From contig NZ_CP030038.1 of NCBI RefSeq assembly GCF_015291725.1, positions 5,507,001 to 5,571,000 of the forward strand: DNA of 64,000 bases, given 5' to 3'. How positions within the stretch are numbered: position 1 is the first letter of the stretch; each line of letters starts with the position of its first letter. The position numbers and the translations under genes are program-made. The notes beneath the pieces are model-generated. The model saw only the letters and a list, made by a program, of their open reading frames with translations, searched no databases and was not told the DNA's origin. Positions 51,708 to 59,543 of the stretch are shown piece after piece. This stretch comes from Bradyrhizobium sp. CCBAU 51765. Lineage in GTDB: Bacteria; Pseudomonadota; Alphaproteobacteria; Rhizobiales; Xanthobacteraceae.

Positions 51708-51726
51708 AATGTTATAACATAACATT
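51708..51726. promoter_or_regulatory. Zur-type operator upstream of the CobW gene
   Basis: AATGTTAT-AAC-ATAACATT has perfect 8-bp arms around a 3-nt centre, and closely follows the ATGTTATA...TAACAT form of Zur boxes. It is in very AT-rich DNA 65-83 nt upstream of the start codon of a zinc metallochaperone gene. The regulator itself is not encoded here. Confidence 0.85.
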
Positions 51727-51831
51727 CTTTGTTCGGCGCGCCGTGTCAAGGTGCTCTGTCCTGAGCCCCTCACCCGGCTATGCCGCAATGCGGAAGAACG
51801 AATGCTGCTATGCAAACAAGATCATGGACGC

Positions 51832-51848
51832 TGGCATCTGGTATACAT
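51832..51848. promoter_or_regulatory. Degenerate copy of the 17-bp palindrome before the 45-aa gene
   Basis: TGGCAT-CTGGT-ATACAT keeps the left arm and the GGTAT core of copies 1 and 2 but loses the final CCA (two mismatches). It is 55 nt upstream of the start codon, the same distance as copy 2 from gntR. Confidence 0.45.
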
Positions 51849-51903
51849 AAACTCCCCTCGAGATGAGGCAGCAAGACTGACTGTCTCCAGAAAGGGATTT
51901 CCG

Positions 51904-52041
51904 ATGTCCAAGACCGCTTCCGTCGCTCTCGCCCCCTCCGCCTCGCTGTTCGCCCGCCTGATGGCCGCGATCGACAGCTTCCTGATGGCGAGCGCCGAGA
52001 TTTCCAATCACAACGGCGACCTGCCGCGTTTCGGCCTGTAA
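51904..52041 (+). CDS. 45-residue microprotein
   Basis: The product (MSKTASVALAPSASLFARLM onward to NHNGDLPRFGL) has an amphipathic, alanine-rich N-terminal half and an RFGL end. The short length, clear start, and a good terminator 64 nt downstream at 52105 support a real gene. I recall similar small proteins as common in Bradyrhizobium, but function is unknown. The degenerate palindrome upstream hints at shared control with the oxalate and transporter genes. Confidence 0.65.
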   Translation: MSKTASVALAPSASLFARLMAAIDSFLMASAEISNHNGDLPRFGL

Positions 52042-52104
52042 GAAGGCCTTGTCCTCCCGCCAACCGGCGGAGCTGACAGACCGCGCAGACGCCAGGTTCG
52101 GTCA

Positions 52105-52137
52105 AATGGCCCCGCTCGTTCGGGGCCATTTTCTTTT
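52105..52137 (+). terminator. Rho-independent terminator after the 45-aa gene
   Basis: AATGGCCCCG and CGGGGCCATT form a perfect 10-bp stem with a CTCGTT loop, followed by TTCTTTT. It ends the monocistronic transcript of the microprotein. Confidence 0.88.
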
Positions 52138-52215
52138 GCCTCCTTGCCCGGGCTTGCGACCTCAACTGCGACGATTCGTCCGCCGGACTGGCTGCCGATC
52201 CGATTGTTTGTTCGC

Positions 52216-52232
52216 TGGCATCGCGCATACCA
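52216..52232. promoter_or_regulatory. 17-bp palindromic operator upstream of the second tctC
   Basis: TGGCAT-CGCGC-ATACCA fits the TGGNAT-N5-ATNCCA pattern. A TTGTTC hexamer at 52208-52213 ends 2 nt before it. The tctC start codon is 271 nt downstream, with no gene between, so the transcript would have a long leader. Confidence 0.65.
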
Positions 52233-52503
52233 TTGGACAAGCAAGAACGATTGCACAATCCAAGGTGTAAGGCGGGGAAACGTAACGCAAGACGGGAACA
52301 GCCGAGGGCACACGCACCGCGAGCCTTGGCGGAACCTTAGCCGAAAGGAGCGGATGCCGCGCGGTGTCCCTCCTCATACAGTTTCTATCGGGACTGCCAT
52401 GGGAGATCGACCGCAAGGGTGACACCAGGCATCTGAATTGAGATGGGCTGACGCAAGTCGACAAAGAGCGGCTGCGTTGAGGGTTCGACAGGGAGAGAAA
52501 CAA

Positions 52504-53511
52504 ATGAAGCCATCCGTTCTGAGTGTCGCTTTGGCGGCAATCGCGATGTCGTGCGCCAACAGCACCGCAAGCCGGGCAGCCTGGGAGCCGGTCCGTCCGG
52601 TCGAGTTCATCGTGCCCGCGGGCACCGGCGGCGGCGCCGATCAGATGGCACGCACCATTCAGGGCATCGTCACCAAGCACAACCTGATGAAGCAGCCGAT
52701 GGTCGTCATCAACAAGGCGGGCGGCGCGGGCGGTGAAGGCTTCCTCGATGTGAAGACGTCGTCGGGCAATCCGCACAAGATCATCATCACGCTGTCGAAC
52801 CTGTTCACGACGCCACTGGCCACCGGCATCCCGTTCAACTGGAAGGATTTGACGCCGGTGGCGATGCTGGCGCTCGACGAATTCGTGCTCTGGGTGAATG
52901 CCGAGAAGCCGTACAACAGCGTCAAGGATTACGTCGACGCTGCGAAGAAGGCACCAAGCGGCTCATTCAAGATGGGCGGCACCGGCTCCAAGCAGGAAGA
53001 CCAGATCATCACGGTCGGCATCGAGAAGGCGATCGACGCGAAGTTCACCTACATTCCCTACAAGGGCGGCGGCGAAGTCGCCGTCCAGCTCGTCGGCAAT
53101 CACGTCGATTCGACCGTCAACAATCCGATCGAGGCGGTCGCGCAATGGCGCGGCGGCAAGCTTCGTCCGCTCTGCGTCTTCGACGCCCAGCCGATGGCCT
53201 ATGACGAACCGATCGCCGACGGCAAGGCCTGGAAGGATATTCCGACCTGCAAGTCGCAGGGCCTTGCGATGGAATATCTCATGCTGCGCGGCATCTTCAT
53301 GTCGCCCAAGGCGACGAAGGACCAGATCGAATACTATGTCGAGCTGTTCAAGAAGGTGCGCGCCACGCCGGAATGGCAGGACTTCATGAAGAGCGGCGCC
53401 TTCAACACGACCTTCATGACCGGCGCCGACTACGCCAAATGGGTCGAGGCGGAGGAGAAGCGCCACGAAGGCTTGATGAAGGAAGCGGGCTTCCTCGCAT
53501 CGGCGAATTGA
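52504..53511 (+). CDS. Tripartite tricarboxylate transporter binding protein TctC (Bug family), second system
   Basis: The 335-residue periplasmic protein has a leader (MKPSVLSVALAAIAMSCANSTASRAA) and Bug landmarks FIVPAGTGGGADQMARTIQGI, VINKAGGAGGEGFLDV and YIPYKGGGEVAVQLVGNHVDSTVNNP. It feeds the TctBA permease encoded downstream. The order tctC-tctB-tctA on the plus strand and the upstream 17-bp palindrome make this a self-contained transport operon. Sequence differs clearly from the TctC at 28167, so the two systems probably carry different acids. Confidence 0.93.
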   Translation: MKPSVLSVALAAIAMSCANSTASRAAWEPVRPVEFIVPAGTGGGADQMARTIQGIVTKHNLMKQPMVVINKAGGAGGEGFLDVKTSSGNPHKIIITLSNLFTTPLATGIPFNWKDLTPVAMLALDEFVLWVNAEKPYNSVKDYVDAAKKAPSGSFKMGGTGSKQEDQIITVGIEKAIDAKFTYIPYKGGGEVAVQLVGNHVDSTVNNPIEAVAQWRGGKLRPLCVFDAQPMAYDEPIADGKAWKDIPTCKSQGLAMEYLMLRGIFMSPKATKDQIEYYVELFKKVRATPEWQDFMKSGAFNTTFMTGADYAKWVEAEEKRHEGLMKEAGFLASAN

Positions 53512-53597
53512 GCCGCGACATCGGCGATGGCTGAGGACCCTGCTCGTCCTCACGCCCGCCGCGACCGCGAAAGACTGCGTTTCCGCCTGGAGGCCCC

Positions 53598-54089
53598 ATG
53601 ACTGAACGATCTGAACGCGGCCCGGCCCACAAGACGCTGGAAATTGGGATGGCGCTGCTGATCGGCGTTTTCGGCCTCGTCGTCATCCTCGGCAGCCTGA
53701 AGGCCGGCATCAACTGGGGCGCCGAGGGCCCGCGTGCCGGCTTCTTCCCCTTCTATATCGGCGCCGCCATCGTCGTGGCGAGCGCCATCAACCTCTGGCA
53801 TGCGCAACGCGACGACGACGGCCGGCTGTTCGCAGAATGGGGACAGCTGCGCCAGGTCATGAGCGTCGTCGTGCCGACCGCGATCTATGTCGGCTCGATG
53901 CCGTTCATCGGCCTCTATGTCGCCTCGATGGTTTTCATTGCCTGGTTCATGCGCTGGCTCGGCCACTATCGCTGGCTGACGACCATCGCGGTCGCGGTCG
54001 GCATGCCGGTCCTGACCTATCTCGTTTTCGAACGCTGGTTCCTCGTCCCGCTTCCCAAGGGCCCCCTCGAGGAATGGCTCGGCCTGTAA
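53598..54089 (+). CDS. Tripartite tricarboxylate transporter, small subunit TctB, second system
   Basis: The 163-residue protein has four membrane segments (LEIGMALLIGVFGLVVILGSL; GFFPFYIGAAIVVASAINLW; VMSVVVPTAIYVGSMPFIGLYVASMVFIAWF; TIAVAVGMPVLTYLVF) and the characteristic GPRAGFFPFYIG and C-terminal LPKGPLEEWLGL. It lies between tctC (86 nt) and tctA (43 nt). Confidence 0.9.
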   Translation: MTERSERGPAHKTLEIGMALLIGVFGLVVILGSLKAGINWGAEGPRAGFFPFYIGAAIVVASAINLWHAQRDDDGRLFAEWGQLRQVMSVVVPTAIYVGSMPFIGLYVASMVFIAWFMRWLGHYRWLTTIAVAVGMPVLTYLVFERWFLVPLPKGPLEEWLGL

Positions 54090-54132
54090 GAACCGCGCCG
54101 TCATTTCCGTCATTGCTGCAGGACGTATCGAT

Positions 54133-55632
54133 ATGGAAGAGTTGGCCAATCTGTTTCACGGCTTCGCGGTCGCCCTGCAGCCCTACAACATCATGCTGAT
54201 GATCATCGGCATCACGCTCGGGGTCATCATCGGCGTGCTGCCGGGACTGGGGGGCGCCAACGGCGTCGCGATCCTGCTTCCCCTGACCTTCAGCATGCCG
54301 CCGACGTCGGCGATCATCATGTTGTCCTGCATCTATTGGGGCGCATTGTTCGGCGGCGCCATCACCTCGATCCTGTTCAACATCCCCGGCGAGCCCTGGT
54401 CCGTGGCGACCACTTTCGACGGCTATCCGATGGCGCAACAGGGCAGACCCGGCGAAGCCCTGACCGCCGCCTTCACCTCCTCCTTCGTGGGCGCGCTGTT
54501 TGCCGTCATCATGATCACGCTCGTCGCGCCCCTCGTTGCGGGCTTCGCACTGCGATTTGGTCCGGCGGAGAAGTTCGCGGTGTACTTCCTCGCTTTCTGC
54601 AGCTTCGTCGGCCTCAGCAAGGAGCCACCGTTCAAGACCATCGCGGCGATGATGATGGGCTTCGCGCTCGCGGCGGTCGGCCTCGATTCGATCACCGGAC
54701 AGTTGCGGCTGACCTTCGGCATCACGGAGCTGCTCAACGGATTCGACTTCCTGATCGCCGTGATCGGCCTGTTCGGCATCGGCGAGATCCTGCTGACCAT
54801 GGAGGAAGGGCTGGCGTTCCGCGGCGGCAACGCCACCATCAATCTTCGGGTGGTGCTGCAGACCTGGCGGGAATTGCCCGCCTATTGGATGACCTCGCTG
54901 CGCTCCTGCCTGATCGGCTGCTGGATGGGCGTCACGCCCGCCGGCGCAACGCCGGCCTCCTTCATGAGCTACGGTATCGCCAAGCGCCTGTCGCGACGCG
55001 GCAACAATTTCGGCAAGGGCGAGATCGAAGGCGTGATCGCGCCGGAGACGGCGGCGCATGCCGCAGGCACCGCCGCGCTGCTGCCGATGCTCTCGCTCGG
55101 CGTGCCGGGCTCGCCCACCGCCGCCGTCCTGCTCGGCGGCTTGCTGATCTGGGGCCTGCAGCCCGGCCCGATGCTGTTCGTCGAGCAGAAGGAGTTCGTC
55201 TGGGGCCTGATCGCGTCGATGTATCTCGGCAACCTCGCCGGCCTCATCGTCGTGCTCACCTGCGTGCCGATCTTCGCCGCGATCCTCCGCGTGCCCTTCG
55301 GCATCATCGCGCCGCTGATCCTGGTGCTGTGCGCGATCGGCGCCTATTCGGTCCACAACAGCACCTTCGACGTGATGCTGATGCTGGTGTTCGGCGTGCT
55401 CGGCTATCTCCTGAAGAAGTGCAACTACCCGCTCGCCCCGCTGGTGCTCGCCATCGTGCTCGGCGACAAGGCCGAGGAAGCGTTCCGCCAATCGCTGCTG
55501 GGATCGCAGGGATCGCTCGGGGTGTTCTTCTCCAACGGCCTCGTCAGCACGATCATGGCGCTCGGTCTGGTCGCCTTGTTCTGGTCCGCGATCCAGGAAG
55601 GCTATAGCCGGCTGCGCACGTCGATGGCGTGA
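54133..55632 (+). CDS. Tripartite tricarboxylate transporter, large permease subunit TctA, second system
   Basis: The 499-residue permease has ITLGVIIGVLPGLGGANGVAILLPL, IYWGALFGGAITSILFNIPGEPW and EIEGVIAPETAAHAAGTAALLPMLSLGVPGSP, the conserved loops of TctA. It is the same length as the first TctA at 26186 but diverged. A 393-nt gap with two palindromes separates it from the OxlT-like genes. Confidence 0.93.
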   Translation: MEELANLFHGFAVALQPYNIMLMIIGITLGVIIGVLPGLGGANGVAILLPLTFSMPPTSAIIMLSCIYWGALFGGAITSILFNIPGEPWSVATTFDGYPMAQQGRPGEALTAAFTSSFVGALFAVIMITLVAPLVAGFALRFGPAEKFAVYFLAFCSFVGLSKEPPFKTIAAMMMGFALAAVGLDSITGQLRLTFGITELLNGFDFLIAVIGLFGIGEILLTMEEGLAFRGGNATINLRVVLQTWRELPAYWMTSLRSCLIGCWMGVTPAGATPASFMSYGIAKRLSRRGNNFGKGEIEGVIAPETAAHAAGTAALLPMLSLGVPGSPTAAVLLGGLLIWGLQPGPMLFVEQKEFVWGLIASMYLGNLAGLIVVLTCVPIFAAILRVPFGIIAPLILVLCAIGAYSVHNSTFDVMLMLVFGVLGYLLKKCNYPLAPLVLAIVLGDKAEEAFRQSLLGSQGSLGVFFSNGLVSTIMALGLVALFWSAIQEGYSRLRTSMA

Positions 55633-55684
55633 CGAGCGACCCGCGCCATCATCGCCAACGCCAAATTGCCGCAGGTCGGACTTC

Positions 55685-55701
55685 TGGAATATAGAATTCC
55701 A
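55685..55701. promoter_or_regulatory. 17-bp palindrome with perfect arms, distal copy before the first OxlT-like gene
   Basis: TGGAAT-ATAGA-ATTCCA has perfect 6-bp arms (7 bp if the flanking C and G are counted). It has the same 6-5-6 spacing as the other copies but uses A/T at the variable arm positions and has no TTG hexamer just before it. It may be a secondary site for looping to 55957, or belong to another regulator. Confidence 0.55.
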
Positions 55702-55956
55702 GGAATCGCGTGGTCAGCGACGGACCGCGCGTCGGCAGCGCGCGCGTGGAGGGGCCCCAACCGCACGGGCTTTCAACAGCGGTCTTGCGGCGTCGGGACA
55801 ACACGAAAATAAAAGCTGAATCAATTACTTGATCAGGATCGACCGACACTTCCGCGCGTGTGCCGGCTGCGATTGGGGCTTTACAAGCCGGCCCTCATCG
55901 CGCATCTGAACAAGCCCGCGTTATTTCGCCGCACCTCCCGTCCTCTGCTTGAATCT

Positions 55957-55973
55957 TGGCATAATGAATACCA
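55957..55973. promoter_or_regulatory. 17-bp palindromic operator at the first OxlT-like promoter
   Basis: TGGCAT-AATGA-ATACCA fits the shared pattern. A TTGAAT hexamer at 55949-55954 ends 2 nt before it, and the start codon is 52 nt downstream. Confidence 0.7.
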
Positions 55974-56025
55974 GGATGCGGGCAGCGCATGCATAAAAAT
56001 GATCGGCGCATTCGGGAGGGTTTTT

Positions 56026-57315
56026 ATGACGGACATGGTGCAGTCGGCAGCGGCCCCCAGTGCCGCACGCGTAAGCGATGCGTATCGCTGGGCGCAGTTG
56101 GCGATCGGTGTGATGGCGATGGTGATGATCGCCAACTATCAATACGGCTGGACGTTCTTCGTCCCCGACATCCAGAAGACGTTCGGCTGGGATCGCGCAT
56201 CGATCCAGTGGGCCTTCACCCTTTTCGTGTTGTTCGAGACCTGGCTGGTACCGGTCGAAGGATGGTTCGTCGACAAATACGGCCCACGCATCGTCGTGCT
56301 GGTCGGCGGCGTGCTCTGCGCCATCGGCTGGGCGATCAACGCGCAGGCCACCTCGCTCAACGGCTACTATCTCGGCATGATCATCGCAGGCATCGGCGCC
56401 GGCGGCGTCTACGGCACCTGCGTCGGCAATGCGCTGAAATGGTTTCCGGACAAGCGCGGTCTTGCCGCCGGCATCACCGCCGCGGGCTTCGGTGCAGGCT
56501 CTGCGCTCACCGTCGCGCCGATCCAGGCCATGATCAAGGACAGCGGCTTCCAGACCACCTTCCTCTATTTCGGCCTCGGGCAAGGCATCATCATCTGCAT
56601 CCTCGCCTTCTTCCTGCTCGCGCCGAAAGCGGGCCAGGTGCCGAACGTGGTGGCGAATGCCAATATCATCCAGACCCGGCGCAACTATCAGCCGACCGAA
56701 GTGCTGCGCCAGCCGATCTTCTGGCTGATGTACTTCATGTTCGTGATCGTCGGCGCGGGTGGACTGATGGTCACCGCGAACCTGAAGCCGATCGCGGTCG
56801 ACTGGAAGGTCGACAGCGTGCCGGTGACGCTGATGGCGGTGACGATGACGGCGGTGACCTTCGCGGCCACGATCGACCGCGTGCTCAACGGGCTGACGCG
56901 TCCGTTCTTCGGCTGGATCTCCGACATGATCGGGCGCGAGAATACGATGTTCATCGCCTTCGGCATGGAAGGCTTCGGCATCTGGATGCTCTACCTCTGG
57001 GGCCACGATCCGGTCTGGTTCGTGCTGCTCTCGGGCTTCGTGTTCTTCGCCTGGGGCGAGATCTACTCACTGTTCCCCTCGACCTGCACCGACACGTTCG
57101 GCGCCAAGTTCGCGACCACCAATGCCGGCCTGCTCTACACCGCCAAGGGCACCGCCGCGCTGCTGGTGCCGATCGCCAACTACATGCAGCAATCGTCGGG
57201 CACCTGGGACGCCGTGTTCATCATCGCTGCCGGCGCCAACATCCTGGCGTCGCTGCTGGCGATCGCAGTGCTGAAACCCTGGCGCAAGGTCGTGGTCGCG
57301 AAATCGACCATCTGA
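56026..57315 (+). CDS. OFA (oxalate/formate antiporter) family MFS transporter, copy 1
   Basis: The 429-residue protein has 12 predicted membrane segments. Near the N-terminus, MVMIANYQYGWTFFVPDIQKTFGW and TWLVPVEGWFVDKYGPRIVVLVGG match the OxlT family; GIGAGGVYGTCVGNALKWFPDKRGLAAGITAAGFGAGSALTVAPI and the later FGAKFATTNAGLLYTAKGTAALL are further family landmarks. OxlT exchanges oxalate for formate; some members carry other mono- or dicarboxylates. The ATG at 56026 has GGGAGGG upstream. A terminator follows at 57344. The operator-like palindrome in its promoter links it with oxc-frc. Confidence 0.9.
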   Translation: MTDMVQSAAAPSAARVSDAYRWAQLAIGVMAMVMIANYQYGWTFFVPDIQKTFGWDRASIQWAFTLFVLFETWLVPVEGWFVDKYGPRIVVLVGGVLCAIGWAINAQATSLNGYYLGMIIAGIGAGGVYGTCVGNALKWFPDKRGLAAGITAAGFGAGSALTVAPIQAMIKDSGFQTTFLYFGLGQGIIICILAFFLLAPKAGQVPNVVANANIIQTRRNYQPTEVLRQPIFWLMYFMFVIVGAGGLMVTANLKPIAVDWKVDSVPVTLMAVTMTAVTFAATIDRVLNGLTRPFFGWISDMIGRENTMFIAFGMEGFGIWMLYLWGHDPVWFVLLSGFVFFAWGEIYSLFPSTCTDTFGAKFATTNAGLLYTAKGTAALLVPIANYMQQSSGTWDAVFIIAAGANILASLLAIAVLKPWRKVVVAKSTI

Positions 57316-57343
57316 CCGCTCCACCGCAGTTCACGCGAGCACG

Positions 57344-57370
57344 ACGCCCGGCCTCACGGCCGGGCGTTTT
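57344..57370 (+). terminator. Rho-independent terminator between the two OxlT-like genes
   Basis: ACGCCCGGCC and GGCCGGGCGT pair perfectly over 10 bp with a TCAC loop, followed by TTT and CG. It lies 28 nt after the stop codon, so copy 2 needs its own promoter. Confidence 0.88.
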
Positions 57371-57458
57371 CGTTTGGCAGAAGACCGCCGCGATTGACGG
57401 GATGCGGCCTGAACCCGCCGCATTTTGTGAACTCGGAGCCAAGATAGGGCTTGCAATC

Positions 57459-57475
57459 TGGAATATCGTATACCA
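57459..57475. promoter_or_regulatory. 17-bp palindromic operator at the second OxlT-like promoter
   Basis: TGGAAT-ATCGT-ATACCA fits the shared pattern with one arm difference. TTGCAA at 57451-57456 ends 2 nt before it. The start codon is 99 nt downstream. Confidence 0.68.
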
Positions 57476-57574
57476 ATCTCCGGACGACGCCTGCGACGAT
57501 AAGACACAATATTTGCGACATCAGGTCACCTTGTCGATCTGATGTACGACAGACAGGCGCGTTGGGAGGTTCTG

Positions 57575-58897
57575 ATGATTTCCAGCCCGGATGGCGCCGT
57601 CACCGCCGCGCCGCTTCGCACCGGCTTCCGCTGGCTCCAGCTCGGCATGGGCATCGTCTGCATGGCGATGATCGCCAATCTGCAATATGGCTGGACGCTG
57701 TTCGTCGATCCGATCGACGCCGCCCATCATTGGGGACGCGCCGCGATCCAGCTCGCTTTCACCATCTTCGTGGTCACCGAGACCTGGCTGGTGCCGGTCG
57801 AGGCCTGGTTCGTCGACAAATACGGCCCGCGCATCGTCGTCATGTTCGGCGGCACGATGATCGCGCTGTCCTGGATTCTCAACTCCTATGCCGACAGCCT
57901 CACCCTGCTCTACGCGGCCGCGATCATCGGCGGCCTGGGCGCGGGCGCGGTGTACGGCACCTGCGTCGGCAACGCGCTGAAATGGTTTCCAGACCGTCGC
58001 GGTCTCGCGGCAGGTGCGACCGCCGCCGGCTTCGGCGCAGGCGCCGCGCTCACGATCGTTCCGATCGCGAGCATGATCGCCTCGAGCGGCTACCAGCACG
58101 CATTCCTCACCTTCGGCATCGGCCAGGGCGTCGTCGTGTTCGTGCTCGCCTTCTTCATCCAGCCGCCGCGGATCTCGATTCCGCCGAAGAAGAAGCAGCT
58201 CAATCTGCCGCAGACCAAGATCGACTTCACCCCGCCGCAGGTGCTGCGCACCCCTGTTTTCTGGGTGATGTACCTCGTTTTCGTGATGGTTGCCTCGGGC
58301 GGCCTGATGACCGCGGCGCAGATCGCCCCGATCGCGCACGACTACAAGATCGCGAATAGTCCGGTAACGCTCGCCGGCTTCCAGATGGCGGCCTTGACGT
58401 TCGCGATCTCGCTCGATCGCATCTTCGATGGTTTCGGGCGTCCGTTCTTCGGCTGGGTCTCCGACACGATCGGCCGCGAGCCCACCATGTTCATCGCCTT
58501 CGGCACCGCTGCCCTGATGTTGCTGACGCTGTCGGCCTATGGCCACCTGCCGACCATCTTCGTGCTCGCGACCGCGGTCTATTTCGGCGTGTTCGGCGAG
58601 ATCTACTCGCTGTTCCCCGCGACCTGCGGCGACACCTTCGGTGCGAAGTTCGCGACCACCAACAACGGCATGCTCTACACCGCCAAGGGCACGGCCTCGC
58701 TGCTCGTCCCGCTCGCAAGCGTGATCTCCACCGCTTATGGCTGGAAGGCCGTGTTCGTGGTCGCGGTGGCGCTGAACGCAACGGCGGCACTGACGGCGCT
58801 GCTCGTGATCAAACCGCTGCGCCGCTCCTTCATCCTTGGCAAGGAAGCCGAGAGCATCAAGGCCGCCACCGGCACTGCCAAAACCGAGACGGCGTAA
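57575..58897 (+). CDS. OFA (oxalate/formate antiporter) family MFS transporter, copy 2
   Basis: The 440-residue protein is a paralogue of the preceding one. MAMIANLQYGWTLFVDPIDAAHHWGRAAIQLAFTIFVV, TWLVPVEAWFVDKYGPRIVVMFGG, GAGAVYGTCVGNALKWFPDRRGLAAGATAAGFGAGAALTIVPI and FGAKFATTNNGMLYTAKGTASLL line up closely with copy 1. The VDPIDAAHHWGRAAIQ segment is nearer to the classical OxlT N-terminus than in copy 1. GGGAGGTTCTG precedes the ATG at 57575; an ATG at 57542 is less likely. It has its own promoter, operator and terminator. Confidence 0.92.
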   Translation: MISSPDGAVTAAPLRTGFRWLQLGMGIVCMAMIANLQYGWTLFVDPIDAAHHWGRAAIQLAFTIFVVTETWLVPVEAWFVDKYGPRIVVMFGGTMIALSWILNSYADSLTLLYAAAIIGGLGAGAVYGTCVGNALKWFPDRRGLAAGATAAGFGAGAALTIVPIASMIASSGYQHAFLTFGIGQGVVVFVLAFFIQPPRISIPPKKKQLNLPQTKIDFTPPQVLRTPVFWVMYLVFVMVASGGLMTAAQIAPIAHDYKIANSPVTLAGFQMAALTFAISLDRIFDGFGRPFFGWVSDTIGREPTMFIAFGTAALMLLTLSAYGHLPTIFVLATAVYFGVFGEIYSLFPATCGDTFGAKFATTNNGMLYTAKGTASLLVPLASVISTAYGWKAVFVVAVALNATAALTALLVIKPLRRSFILGKEAESIKAATGTAKTETA

Positions 58898-58923
58898 GCA
58901 CCCCACGGATGTCCATGCTTGAG

Positions 58924-58955
58924 AAGGGGCGCAGCGATGCGCCCCTTTTTCTTTT
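58924..58955 (+). terminator. Rho-independent terminator after the second OxlT-like gene
   Basis: AAGGGGCGC and GCGCCCCTT pair over 9 bp with an AGCGAT loop, followed by a T-rich tract. It lies 27 nt after the stop codon. Confidence 0.88.
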
Positions 58956-59026
58956 TTGGCCCACGACAAACGTCAGTATGACTGTCGCAAGATTTTTCGG
59001 ATCAGCCAAATCCAGCGCTTGACGAT

Positions 59027-59043
59027 TGGCATTATGTATACCA
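59027..59043. promoter_or_regulatory. 17-bp palindromic operator at the CBS-gene promoter
   Basis: TGGCAT-TATGT-ATACCA fits the shared pattern. TTGACG at 59019-59024 ends 2 nt before it, nearly identical in layout to the gntR promoter. The start codon is 33 nt downstream. Confidence 0.7.
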
Positions 59044-59076
59044 CACTTCTCCCGTCACTCACCCAGGGAGGTTGCA

Positions 59077-59505
59077 ATGCTGGTCGGAGACATTCTGCGC
59101 AAGAAGACGCCGCGCGTTGTCACGGTGCGGATGAACGAAACGGTGGGTATCGCGGCCAAGCTGATGCGCGCCAACAACATCAGCGCGCTGGTGGTGAAGG
59201 ACGTGGTCCGCTCCGAGGGCAACACCGCGGTCGGCATGTTCACCGAGCGCGACGTGGTACGCGCCGTCGCCGAGCACGGCGCCAATGCCGTCAATGTCAA
59301 GGTCTCGCAGCTCGTTTCGGTGCAGCAGCTGGTGTCCTGCACCTCCTCGGATCCGATCGAGCACGTCCGCCATCTGATGAACCGTCATCACATCCGCCAT
59401 CTGCCCGTGATCGACGATTACAGCCTCATCTCCGTCATCAGCATGCGCGACATCGCCGCGGCCGTCGACGAGGCCCTCAACGGCACGCCGCAAGCCGCAG
59501 CCTAA
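59077..59505 (+). CDS. CBS-domain pair protein
   Basis: The 142-residue protein consists of two CBS motifs: the first about residues 8-70 (TPRVVTVRMNETVGIAAKLMRANNISALVV, with VGMFTERDVVRAVAEHG) and the second about 75-135 (SCTSSDPIEHVRHLMNRHHIRHLPVIDDYSLISVISMRDIAAAV). Such stand-alone pairs bind adenosine ligands (AMP, ATP, NADH) and regulate partner enzymes or channels. GGGAGG precedes the ATG at 59077. Its promoter carries the shared palindrome, so it could sense energy state for the oxalate or transport system; this is inference. Confidence 0.9.
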   Translation: MLVGDILRKKTPRVVTVRMNETVGIAAKLMRANNISALVVKDVVRSEGNTAVGMFTERDVVRAVAEHGANAVNVKVSQLVSVQQLVSCTSSDPIEHVRHLMNRHHIRHLPVIDDYSLISVISMRDIAAAVDEALNGTPQAAA

Positions 59506-59543
59506 AGCGGCGCCTCACGTCCAGCTACGGAAGAGCTGCGCCT

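Larger units (their letters stand above)
55633..56025. other. 393-nt regulatory region between tctA and the first OxlT-like gene
   Basis: No supported gene is present. It holds two copies of the 17-bp palindrome, at 55685-55701 and 55957-55973, and the GGGAGGG ribosome-binding site of the downstream transporter. Confidence 0.6.
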
